This document shows positions 9,294-21,124 of a stretch of 64,000 nt of DNA, one piece after another. The notes beneath the pieces were generated by a model that saw only the letters and a program-made list of their open reading frames with translations, did not search any database and was not told the DNA's origin. The first letter of the stretch is position 1. Each line of letters opens with the position of its first letter. The translations under genes and the position numbers were made by a program. The DNA is taken from assembly GCF_000182925.2 (NCBI RefSeq), contig NC_026501.1, positions 8,473,917-8,537,916 of the forward strand, given 5' to 3'. The stretch comes from Neurospora crassa OR74A (lineage: Eukaryota > Ascomycota > Sordariomycetes > Sordariales > Sordariaceae).

Positions 9294-11842
9294 TTCAAAA
9301 ACATGTGTTACTGCCGAGATATATCGCGCAAAAGAGAGCCGCTCGTCTCTGCTGATCTGTCGAAGCCCGACGAAACTGAACCTTGCGCGCCTGCCTTCAT
9401 TGTGACCAAGCCTGACCACTCGGCATCGAGCAATGTCTGGCAAGATCACCACATTTCCAGCCAGCCAAACTTCGGCTTCCCTGTTGCGAAGTTCCCGATC
9501 CGTTGGTCGTCGGCATATCAGATGTACAGTAGCTTCCTCCGATCGGCGCTTCCGAAGGACGACGGCCCCTCCTTCGATATGTGCTCGAAATGCGTACGGT
9601 CAATCAGTGGCTGAGCTGCGTGCCAGACATAGCGACTTGTTCTCTACACAGTTTCCACTTCCCACGTTGTTCTTTCAGAGACGGAGTATCGAGGTTCCGA
9701 GGGTCGCTCCGACTCGATGCTTCGTAACCTAGCTGTATGATGTAACGCCACGCAGATCATCCGTCGTCAGCTATAGCTAGTGTAAATTCACAGACTATCA
9801 TATCACATATGTCCACTGAGAATGTCCGATCAGCCTCAATCTCTAGTTTGATCACCTTCTACCCATCAAGAGCGGCCATCCGTTCCCTATCACATGAAGA
9901 CATATACCTATCCATACGGGAGTCATATACATCAAAGTAGTATATCTTCGCCGAAGTAGCTAGACACGAAAGTACATACCTCTCGACTTGCAAATCAATT
10001 TACGACTTCTCAACCTCAAGCACTTTCTGGCACCTATCTAGTTAGAGAGTAGTCAGTAGTTCCCCGCTGTCCGTATCAGTGTTCTTCATAGTTGATCGTG
10101 GACTGCAGTTGGTTCAAACATGCCGCCGGGTTTCCAGGTAGATGAATGGGCTAAATGTCATTCCGTCAAAGAGAAAACTGATTCACCTCGAAGACATCGA
10201 TCCTGCAGTCACATACCCACTGTGTGTGTACACTTCGACTTCAAGAAGCTCAAATGAGACCGAACGAACGGGGATTTCTCGCTCCTCCTCGTGTAGTGTA
10301 TGCATGATCGAGAGAGGATACCGAAGTGTCCAATAGCGGCAGGGTCTCATGTCATCATCATCATCCAACCTCAACCCCCCTCCCAAACTCGAAAAGAAAC
10401 TAACAAGAAACCGGGAAGAAACCCCCATTTCACACTTACTTTTTTTTTTTTGGGCTTTGTCTCGTGCTACTTCTTCACTTTAAATATATAACAAATGGAA
10501 CAAAACCCACGCACATGTCTTTGATCATGGCAGCGAAGGCTTACAGGTAGCGGGCATCTATTGATCTCTTCTTTCTCCCCCACGCCCTTCCTCATCTCCA
10601 TCTCCCCCTTAAACAGAAGGAGGAAGTGAGCATACGATATCGGCTTCCGATATTTAAAGCAACAGAAAGAAAGACAAGGCCGTTTGCATCTTCGGCTGTT
10701 CTAAATATGGCGTTATGTTTGAACGGATGTGTCAGGTAATCTTCTCCCCATTTATAGGATATCTCAAAATGTAAAACCCAAGAATGTACCAGGCCGAAGA
10801 TATCAAAACAGTATAAAGATCTCTCAATAACTTCTAGACTTTAGACTGCAATCCAACCCTTTGTCATAGGGTATATGTATCACTTCTCCCGCGGTGACTT
10901 TCGTGGCAAGCTGGTAGGTTGGTGCAGCGGGCACGTTTGTGTGGCCCCCCTCCTTCCTCCTGTTTCCCCCGGCTCTCTTGTACGCTACGCGTTCGAACCC
11001 GGTAGCTGTAAGTCCGCATTCCTTTTTCTCATTTTTTTCCCCTTTCTTTGGCACATTCTCAGCTTTTTGTCCAGTTTTATTCCTGAGGGAGTTCACTTCC
11101 AGCCATAAAGCATCAAGCCGTTGAAGTTCATGCAAAAGCAAACGAGAATTTTCGTGATTCACAGGCCAGTAAGTCTAGTCGATACACACCTCTAACCGGG
11201 CACTTCATCATCACCTCCACCGGAGAGCACACCCTCGACACTCGAAATGTTGCAAGCAGAGGGCATCGAGAAGAACGGCCGAAGCGGAAACATCGACGAG
11301 GGGAAGATCAGGAATGCAAAGAAAGCAGCAACCCATGGGGACAGCAGTAGTGACGTGTTTGATACTGTCTAAACATGAAACATTCTTGTTTTGGGCGCTG
11401 GGCTTATGTCGGTTCATAGGTATATAAAATCGCACACCCACGGCTGCTTGCTTTGCTGATTTCCGCACGCGAAGCCTACCAATCACCTCCTAGAAATCTC
11501 TCTCAACCCACTCGTCGTGTATGTTTCTAGGCTCTCAGTCCGTAACCAGTAAAATGATAATGTCCCTAAGCTCGGAAATGTACGCGTGTACTCAGTAATC
11601 GCATGCATACCACCGCCAATGGGCTTTAGACCAGCAGCAAAACCCCATTAGAAAACCGAGGACGTGGCATGAGACAAGTATTCTAGGCCGTCGTATATAC
11701 ATAGTAAGAAAGTAGAAGAGGGGAGAAGAATGACATGAAAAGGAGCCCATTACATCATTAATCACTTAAATCATCAACCGCATATCAAAATTCATACATC
11801 GACATCGTGCATCCTGTCTCAAGTTCTTCTTGTTCTTCCCAT

Positions 11843-14800
11843 CTAATCCGTCTTCATCTCATCCGTTGGCAGTGGTGAGCCTAGTGTCACCTCCGGGCTG
11901 CGACGCAGCCTCATCGCTTCCACGTAGCTCGTAGCAGCGGAAGGTGTTCCAGCCGACTGCGGCTCCTTGGATAGGTTCCCATCAGCATTACCCATTTCCT
12001 TGTCGATCCTTTCTTCTTGGACCTTCAACGGGACAATCTGATTCTCCAATGTTGGCTCGGTGACAGATGCCTGTCTAGATAAATATGACGAAGAGGGGGG
12101 TAGGTATGCCTCTGATGATGGCTGTGGGAGAGGTTCTTGAATTTCTGATCCAGCAATCTCTTGCTCAGACGCGTTCTTGCCAATACTGGCAAGCATTGCT
12201 TCGTTCTCCAACACGGAGTCGGCGACTAACTTGAGATTTTGTGCGTCCCTGGCACTGAGGCCTTGCTGTTTAATAGGCTCTGGCTCTGAATGATCTCTTG
12301 GTAGGGTGTGTATACGAGGAGGCGGCGGTAGCGCGTGCGCGGACTCTCGGCGCCGATGCATCTCAAGCTCAATATCAAGCTCTTTTCCCTTGTCGGTGCT
12401 TGCAGTGGTGGGCGTCTTTGTGGCTAAAGAGTCCTTCCTGGTGGTTGCGCTGCTGCTGCCCGCCGTCTTTGGCGTGGACGGGACGATGACATTCAAAACG
12501 CAATCGTCCAGATGCTCGTAGAATTCTTGCGCGGTAGCAAACTGACTTTGGCAGATGCTACATCTGGCACCAACCCCACCGGACCGCCCCCCCGTGGTCA
12601 GTATTAACTTTCTACTATTTGGTGGTGTCTGTTCAACGTTGTGCACGGCGGTCAAGTGGCGTTTGAACACATCGGCCCGGTTGAAAGCCTTCTCATATGC
12701 CGTCCCAGCTCCAGGACAAAAAGGGCATACCATGGTGCCCTTGTAATGCGTCAGCGCATGTCTGTTTTTGTCATACTTTCTGGCAAATCCCTTAATATGG
12801 TACTCGCAGGACTCTATAGGGCACTTCTCGGGTCTTTCTTCCATGTGTGTGAGCATATGTGCCGTGAGATCCTTAAACACTCGGCCGCATTCAGGAATAG
12901 GACAACGGTTTCGAGCAGATGAGGTCGCGCTGGGCGGATGTGACGACTCATCGGCTTTCAACCCCGGGTTGGGAGCAAGGAAAACTCCCTGGCCGCCTTG
13001 CATTATAAGTTGCGGCGGTCCAGTAGCGCCAAGCCTGTCAATTGAAGGCATTAATAACGGCGGACCATGGTGTGGTTGTGATGGAGGTGGTGGTGGTGGA
13101 GGAGCTGGGGCAAGACGTGGTATCTCCAGCACTGGAGCATGTTGTTCAGTCGGTGACATAAAGTCATGCATTGACTTGAAGTCTTGTGTCTCATCTTCAC
13201 CACTTGAGGCGTCATCCTGATCCTGAATATCGATGGACTGCCGAACCTCACGCATCCAGTCCTTGAGAATCGCCATGGGCGGCCAGTCTCCGCTTGCTTT
13301 GCCCCCTCGATGAGGGTTGAAATGCGCTCTCCTCAGATGTGCAGCGGCATTGTAGTAGGCTCCATATCGTTTCTGTGTTACGCATGCCTTACACTTTGCC
13401 AATGGAACGACGGGTAACGGAGAGCCTGGCTCGTGCGGTTCCGTGCACACCCACCTCTTAACCAATGCAGCGTGTTTTGCATCGTTGTGCCTCCGAAGTT
13501 CATGCTCGCCTCGGAACCCCTCTGGATATTCGTTGCACTTCGTACAGTATACTCTTCGTAACGGTGGCCGCTGGTATGACGATCTGATTCTTGCAGCAGC
13601 AATGGGTGATGTTGGGCCTCGGCCACCTGCTCTCATGTATGTCGGGCTTTCAGCAACAGTATGCCGCCTTCCCGCCTCCATCACCTGAGGAGAAGTCAGG
13701 ATCCGATCTGACTCTCCTGTGAAAACATTGTAGGAAAAAGGCTCCTTCTCTGGTTGGGTTGATATCCTGGAATGCCATGGATTGGCAATCGATCGTGTAT
13801 CTGGCAGTGGCTTTCTGGCATCTTCCCCCGATCTTGCAATGGGAGGCAGAAGAAATGACCCCGGCTTTGCTGGTGATCTCTGCTTCAGAAACCCATTGAA
13901 ATAAGATCCTTCTATCTCCCCACTACCAAGATACATCAGAAAGTCCTTGGTGGTTGCGATACCCAGTTCAGCCCACGTACCCCTTTCCAATACAGTGGCT
14001 GCGGAAGTCAAGAGCTCGCGGTCACCATGACTCATCTCGATGTCAGACCCGTCAAGCAGCATAGGCGCGGACCAAGTAAATACGCTCACCAGCGCTTTGT
14101 ACACGGCATGCATGGCAGGAACGCCTTGCTGAGAAGGGGAAGTTATTCGTGATTGCGCCATTCGGTCCACCAACAAAGTCCTCACTACACTGAATATGCA
14201 TAGTGAGTAGAAAATGGCGAGCCAGCTCCGGGGATCCGGTATTGTAGGTCGCATTGTCTGGGCTTCAAAGGCCTGGAGAAATTGTGTCATGCAGTTGTAT
14301 AACACACGGAAGCGACCGCACGTGTCCACATCGTCGAAGACCACATGGCTACCAGGGCTCGTCATCTCTCCATGAATTGCGGGTTCCGGCTGCTGGAGGT
14401 CGTAGAAAAGCGTTTCACGAAGCAGAAGCTTGGCGCGATATAGGACAGGGTAGGTCGTCACTTCGTGCATCCGTCCGTCTGAGATCGAGCCGCTCAAGTG
14501 TAGCAGTTTCCAAAAGTTGTACATGGTCCCATTCAGGTTCCAACTAGAGGCAAGGACGTTTAGAACAGGGGGTGACCGTTCAACGGGTTCCTGAGAGAAC
14601 GAAGCGAGTGTTGGATTGGCGAGCGGCAGGTTCGAGAGGTCGTCTGTCCACCAAAAGCGATCATTGAAATCCAAATGAGCCTTTACCATGTTGGTGACAT
14701 CTGGGCCAACAGCGTAACCTCTGTCCAGGAATTCGTTCATGCTGCGGCGAATAGCAAGAGGAGAAGTCATGGGCGTCTGCATCTGTCTGGGTGACAGATA

Positions 14801-16454
14801 GGCTGGAAGATCGATCAGCAGTTGAGGTATCACGTATGGCAGTATTCCACGTACCTGGAAGCATGATGTCGGTGAGGTTACTCAGCGATCCTCGAAAACA
14901 CCCAAGGGCCGCCCAAAAATCATTATTCGGAGAGCTTGCGATGTCGGGGCAGAACGCACAGGGATCATTGGAATCGCACTGTACAAGTTAGTCGATAGTT
15001 CCGTGGATCGCAAGGGGAAATTTACTCACGCTCTTCTTCATCGTTCTACACCGTAGACAGGGCCCATTTTCCCTCAGAAGTCGAAGCTCTCCTATGGACT
15101 CCAATCGTGGCTGGCCTACTCGGCTGCGCTTCAGGGGCGGAAGTAACGGGTCAACCTCGGAGTCAACCGAGCCTCTAGGAGGTCCAGGAGGCTTCTCCGG
15201 AACAAAAGAATAGCTCTTAAGGGCTTCGCGGTGATCCTTTGGTTGGCTACTCGTTGCCAGGGGAGCAAGCTGAAGGCCCGAGTTAGGACGAGGGAGGTGG
15301 TGATATGAAGAGGGTGGTTTGTGATATTCTCCATTATAGCTCGCACTCAACGGCTCAGGGAAGATCATGGGCGGGGTGCCACCAAAGGAGAGACCTGAGT
15401 CCCTCTTGTACACGGCCGCGTGCTCTTTAACATGCTGGTCCCGGTCATCTGGATGAGGATATCCGTAGATGTAATGTGTGCAACGTTCATCCCAGCACTT
15501 GTGGGAGTGGTGTTGACGGAAAGCCAGTGGCAAGCTGTCGCGCAACCGAACAGCTTTGCAGACGGGATCGTAATGTGACAAATTCCTGTCCAGCCAAGCG
15601 GCATACCCTTCCGGTGCTTGGTCGCGATAGAACGCGTACTTGAGCACGTCAACGAATCTGGGGTCACCGAGATCGACGCCTAGTGGCAACACAGATGGGT
15701 TTAGAACAGATTCAAGACAAAACGGGCGGGACGATGGTGACCTACCGTGCTCGAGACATGCACTTTCGATACATTCGCACTGATACTGAAGTGATCTCGC
15801 TTCCTCGATGTCAGACAAGACGGGAATCTTGTCAGACAATACTGTTTACGGCGCCATCAGCACGGGTGGCGCTTGGGTCGGTCCCACAAACCGGGACGAG
15901 AAGCTAATAAAACATGACGGGATAATGGATGTAATGAGATGAAGAAGGGCAGAGGGGCGGAAAGGCTCACGATTCTCGTCGGCATATGCGCGCAGGACAC
16001 GGTACTTATGGCGCAACATGTCAAGCTCCACCTTGATGTTGGGCCCATATTTCTGAGGAAGAAGAGCGGCCAGCTTGGCCTGGATCTCGGCTTGTTGGTC
16101 GAGTAAGTGCTTGATGGCGGGATCCAGGGATGGGCCATAGGGCACAGAAGAAGGTGGCGGCGCAGATGGATGAGGATGGGCGTGGGTGTGGGCGTGAGGA
16201 TGTGCGTGACTGTGAGGATGAGCCACCTGTTGAGATGCAGCTACGGAGGCTGCAACGGAGCCGGGGCCGGTACCGGTAGCCGGACTGTGCCCGGGGCCGG
16301 GACCAGAGCCCAGAGGTGGTGCAAGAACCGATGGTGGAGGTGGGGGCGGCGGCGCAGTTAATGAGTTACGATGGTCCGGGCGCGAGAGGGCCGGCGACTG
16401 GACCGGTTGCGCTGGCGCCGGAGGCGGAGGGGGTGCGATATGTTCGGTGGCCAT
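11843..16454 (-). CDS. Multi-zinc-finger transcription regulator (Zn2Cys6-like cluster plus C2H2 fingers)
   Basis: Five exons: 16454-15971, 15841-15746, 15679-15030, 14978-14855 and 14802-11843. They give a 1,437-aa frame with consistent phases. The introns are 129, 66, 51 and 52 bp; those at 14979-15029 and 15842-15970 show clear GACTAAC / GCTGATG branch sites. The N-terminus is rich in Pro, Ala and His (a His-Pro-Ala repeat near residues 75-95), followed by a helical region (DPAIKHLLDQQAEIQAKLAAL). Near residue 401 a CLRCRTMKKS/CDSNDPCAFC arrangement, split by an intron, fits the spacing of the first five cysteines of a Zn2Cys6 cluster. C2H2-type fingers occur at about 869-895 and 1084-1175, and a CSIC...H..C finger near 1196. 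Probably a nuclear DNA-binding protein; I cannot name an ortholog. The gene is flanked by very long noncoding regions, as is common for fungal regulators. Confidence 0.85.
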
Positions 16455-17284
16455 GGCGCGTGTGGATGAACAATAGCGTTGGGATTGGGGCCGGCGCTAA
16501 AGATGACGGCCGACCAGGTCGCACTGCCGTGTGCGCAAGAGATGAGGCGAGCAAGATTGAGAAAGCCTCCAGACCCGACGACAACAACAGTGATAGTGAC
16601 GGGCTGGCGCGCCCAACAAGCAAAGCGGTGCGAGACAGAAAAAAAATACCGAGCACACCGAAATCCCGTCTGGATGAAGTCCCCTCTGAATACTGCCGAT
16701 GGCCCTGGGCAACCAGTGTTGCACCAGCTTCAGCTTGAAAGCCCACCAGCGAACTTTTTCCAATCTTCACGCATCAACAAGGGCCTTTGTGAGTTGAATT
16801 GCGCAACATGGTAGAGACGAGACGAAGGGCTGTGACGGACGGCGGCTTGTGGAAGCTGGGGTGTTTGGGCAGCCAGCTGCGTTGCATTACAAGGACATTC
16901 TGCTGGCGCGGACGTCGGGGCGGTACGGGGTGCAGTGGTTGACGGCAGTCGGTGCTGTACGGGAGACTGAGGAAGGAATTCAGCGGATGGGCCGATGGGG
17001 AAGCGGATGGGGAAGCGGGGAGGCGGAGATAGGTGACGGGGAGGCGCGACAACGGGGGTCCTGGCCGATGGAGAAAAGTGGAGGATTTTGTTGGGTGAAT
17101 GTTCGGTGCGGTGCCGTATGGGTTTTCCGGAACTGATGTGCGTGGGCGGGTTGAAGGAAAGCTCGCTGCAGGGCCTCGGGCTGCTCAGCCTCAGGCAACG
17201 GAGATGGTTCCGCCTTGTTGGGGAGAGCACCCAAAAATCGATGTGGACGAGTCCCCACGGGGGACAGGACGACAAATGTAGAAT

Positions 17285-17287
<3 letters not shown>

Positions 17288-17340
<53 letters not shown>
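17288..17340. repeat. Homopolymer T run (53 nt)
   Basis: Fifty-three consecutive T (plus strand), about 830-880 bp upstream of the zinc-finger gene start. It could be a long poly(dA:dT) promoter tract, the A-tail of a lost retroposed copy (minus strand), or an assembly artefact; no target duplication is obvious. Confidence 0.95.
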
Positions 17341-18814
17341 CCCGGATGACGAGCCACTAGCCAGTGCGGTGGGATGGAAGTCAAGCGGGATGTGCGAGTC
17401 CAGTCTCCCGCACTTTCATATGGCTTGTCTGCCTGCCTGTCCCGGAGAACTGCACTACTACCAAGGTAGGGTAGATGGATGATCACAAGTCTTGAGCGGG
17501 AAGGTAGTGACCGCGGGCTGAGCTGATGGATGCCCTGGGGCTGTCAAGGTCCGAACGCTGCTGACAAGTCTTGTTCTCTCTTGGCTGTGACTGCCGCCGG
17601 CGCTTGTTTCTACCTCAGACTGTCTGGGCTTCCATTTGGAAGGTACCTTGTCTCAAAAGATGGGTCTTTCCTTGCTCCCCATGAAGAGCTTTTCCTGGGT
17701 GCCCGTGTAAACCGAGTGACAGGCAATTGTACGAGGGGGAAGGAACAGAGAGAAAGAACGTAGGGTAGTTAGAATGTGGGAAGAGCACTCATTGGAAAGC
17801 TCTCAAAGGTATGGTAGGTACGTTTGACATGATTCACTGCGATAAGGACTACACTATCAACTCAACGGCGTTTCATCAGCCCCAGGTTTCTTGCGGCCAC
17901 CTTCAGCCAATGGAGGAGTCGGAGGATGTGAAGACGTCGCAAGCTTTCCTCTCGGATCCTGGGCTTCATGTTCCTTGACAACCAGATCAGCGCTGTGGTC
18001 TGCAGGTAGACATGCATCCAAGCTGCCGACTATTTGACAGCTAGGCACAGCTGGAGGGTTCTGGCCGCAGCCAGAGCTTCAGGTTTTTCTAGCTGATATG
18101 GCGAGAATCATCAGGCCACCCGACCAAGACCTGTTGACTCGGACCTAGTAACGAGTCTAAGGCACTTCTTATTTTTCCGTCTTTTTCCTTCTTCAACGCC
18201 TGCCTCTACTCCTATCCTGTCATCCTGTGCGTAAATCTCCGTCCTCTGGAGGACACGGCTACTGTCGGACTGGATGCTCAAGTCAAATCCTCCAGCTCAG
18301 CTTGGACGCGCATGCGTATGCCACCACCATATCCACTCACTCCCTGATCCATCCATCCCGCTGCACAGCTCACTGCATGTCTGCAAGTGCAGTCCACTAC
18401 ACATGCACATGTATATTACACCTGAGCTCTCAAAACGACAAATGGGATTTCCACTCGGCTAGGCACTTCCTCCGCATGGAACCCCCCTTCGGCGGGAGAA
18501 TCAGAGCCGGTCAAAATCGACTGGACGCCTCAACGCTCTGGGAGTGAGAGAAAGAGTCGCGAAGTGAAAATGGAACTCGCCGTGATAGGGCTTGCTCACG
18601 GAGCCTTGCCGCATCTGGGCTAGCCTACTCTGTACATGTGCTGATCTTAGCGAGGTCTCGACGACCGTTGAAAGCGTTCCGCCCGGGCCATGTCCGGCGG
18701 GGGGGGGCAAGCTCATTCTCCCGCCAAGGGAGTGGCCAACCATCCAATCAATGACCAGCGTCATTTGGCATTGGGGATGGGAGGTGGATGCCAGCCGTAG
18801 TGCAGAACTCCACT

Positions 18815-19033
18815 CATCCCTTTAGCGGTGAAAATGTTACATTTCAGCGCGGTAGGGATTAGCAGCCAATAGGTGGCTCCCCTTTCTAGCGGGTGACATT
18901 TTGCGGCCTTTAGATACTTGAAGTGGACATGCTGACTCACGCTTGCTTGGCGACGTTGGCAAGTCGCTGAGGAGTCGCGGCTGGTAGACTGTGGGGGCCG
19001 CTAAAATGTAACATTTTCACCGTTAAAGGGATG
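18815..19033. mobile_element. MITE-like element with 35-bp terminal inverted repeats
   Basis: The left arm (18815-18849, beginning CATCCCTTTAGCGGTGAAAA) and right arm (18999-19033) are reverse complements over 35 bp with two mismatches. They bound a 219-bp element with no coding potential. An internal stretch (around 18880, TAGCGGGTGACATTTTGCGG) resembles a degraded copy of the arm. No clear target-site duplication is visible; if the repeat is taken to start at CCCTTT, a 2-bp AT flank is repeated. Superfamily uncertain. Confidence 0.8.
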
Positions 19034-21124
19034 GAGCTTGCTGTGGGGTAAGAGCTCCGCTTCCCGCTCAGTCCCGCTCCCCGCCGTCTTCACCATTGCT
19101 TTCATGTGTGACGGAAGGCCCACTGCAACACAACATTATGCTCCATTTCAGCCAGGCAGTCACAGCCTCTACGCGCCTCTTGCCAACCAATGCCAACGTT
19201 TGTGTCTCTTCGTTCAAGTTGTCTGTTCTCACGACAGACGCCATTTGCACTGGAGAGAAACGGGTCGGTCTCCGTCTGTCATGACTTCCCGCTGCCAGCT
19301 GGCCGGCCATATCGGCGTCTGACTTGCCCGCGCCTTCAAGACGGCACGTCAACAGAGCTATGCAAGTGTCGAAAGCTACGACTTTGACGAATTTCAAGCC
19401 CGCTCTCTCAAGACAAGTTGTTGGCTCCTTCGCTCGACGCCTAGTCTGAATAGGGGAGACGCATGTAACCCATGGTGCACGTCGCATCGGTACAGACGAT
19501 TACGCATGAGAATAAGAAGCGGTACGGCGGGTTGGAAACTAGGTACCTACCTCTCAACTGATGGGATATGGGTTGGGCGGACAACAGGATGGGTTGTAGG
19601 TGGTGATGTTGAAAGGCTTACAGCATGAACTCTTCTCACTTAGACCCATGGAGAACCGTCAACAGCATCGACACTAGGAAACTCTCTCATCGATGGCGAC
19701 TCTCGTCTTCCGCAACGCAAGTCTCAGCTGGTCCCAGGACACCAGTATCCTCGGCACTTCTCGGACTGCCGTGCTTCAACGGCGTGACATCGGCCCATCC
19801 TTGAGCAATATGTACAGTGTACCGCTACCTTGCGAGCCTCCATGGTCACATTGAGTTGAGGAGCTGAGTTCCGATACTGGCCAGATCCCACCGAGCAGAC
19901 TTGGTTCGAGAAGAAACGAACATGTGGATTCTCCCAAGTTATCCGCAAGCGTTCATCTAGATTTCTACAAAGTATTTTCCACCACATCCAACATCATGAA
20001 CGCCAAAAAGACCGGTCATGAGCAAAGGTAGCCAACTTCACACACAAATACTCAACCCGAGACTGCAGCTAGCTCAAATTGCAAGTGAACCTAGCGAGTG
20101 TGGTCTATGATCATCCTGCACAGACCTAAATGGCCCATATCCTATCCAAGAAACCTTATTGAATCGCGGTCCTTTACAGACATCCATCCAAGGCGGACGG
20201 CCAAGAAGTCTTATCATACGGGAGTGTTATACATACTCCATCCTTACGATCCTGATTGGCACTTTGGAGACAATAGACAATGTCCCTGTTTATCCCAACC
20301 ACCCCATTCGTTCTCCAACAACACCACGAGCATTCGCTGCGTGAAGTGGTACGAGCTCAACGGTCTTTCAGTTCGGACATAATGGGTGGCATGGGCTGTT
20401 TGACAAGGCTTCTTTTCGTTAATGCTCTGGGAGCCAATAGGGCCGGTGCGGTTGGTTGGCGCCTTGTGCACCTGATAGGTGCGCTCACCTGGTGACCTTG
20501 TCTTTGCGAGCCTCTTGAGACTTTATTACATGATGTACAGCGAGATGATCTCATTGTCAGCCTTGTTGAGTTGATGAGGGTGTATGTTTCGTGACTTCAT
20601 TGTTCTATGTTGTTTGGCTCTCGGGTAAGGAGCATGTCAACGGCGTCCATTGCAATGGCCTCATCTACCAACGGACGGCACATTAGTTGGATGCGATACG
20701 CATGTCCACCTTCTTATTACTCGCTCGTCTTATCGACATGATCTTCGAGTTACCATCTACATATCGCCTTTGTATTGAAAATGTAGCCACGACCACTGAG
20801 TGAATGTGTTAACCATTCATCTGAGCAGGTTCTTCAACTCGTTTACTTGTATCTTCCTGCTTGTAAAGGGGTGGGTTCCACTTAGCGCGATGGCTTAACA
20901 AGTTCCCATTCAAGAACTCACATTCCTCTTGGGAAAACCTACCTGCACTCCACGGTTTCCTATGTACAGGTGCTTGGGCTATAACTTCAGATGTCCTTAC
21001 TTATAAGTAACAACCACCACTGTCCTGCCACTCATAATCTAGTATTCCGAGCTTGATAGTGCTGAATCCACATACCAAAGCAATGATTAGATTTCATCTC
21101 AAATTATGACCTTATTATCAACTA

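Larger units (their letters stand above)
7794..11842. other. Gene-poor region (about 4.0 kb)
   Basis: No gene I can support with confidence. The left part is the PPN1 promoter and the right end the 3' side of the zinc-finger gene. Present are a TG dinucleotide run (about 9280-9293), a GCCGCT-rich patch (about 8898-8945), pyrimidine-rich tracts around 10560-10620 and 10960-11060, and an 11-12 nt T run near 10441. One short ORF (7906-8139, minus) is listed separately as a weak candidate. No tRNA or 5S rRNA pattern was found. Confidence 0.5.
16455..21124. other. Gene-poor region (about 4.7 kb)
   Basis: The promoter and probable long 5' leader of the zinc-finger gene lie at the left. No gene is supported. 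The longest ATG frame, 19068-19487 on the minus strand (139 codons), has no recognisable character. Notable non-gene content is a 53-nt T run (17288-17340) and a MITE-like inverted-repeat element (18815-19033), listed separately. From about 20500 to 21124 the DNA is AT-richer and contains nothing I recognise. Confidence 0.5.

Noticed and set aside
10985-11020. T-loop-like GTTCGAACC sequence suggesting a tRNA
   Set aside because: No 5-bp T-stem or acceptor stem can be formed around it.
16730-17275. 181-codon minus-strand frame upstream of the zinc-finger gene
   Set aside because: No ATG start at its 5' end, Pro/Ser-rich reading of pyrimidine-rich leader DNA.
19068-19487. 139-codon ATG frame near the MITE
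   Set aside because: No domain, composition unremarkable, overlaps several open frames on the other strand.
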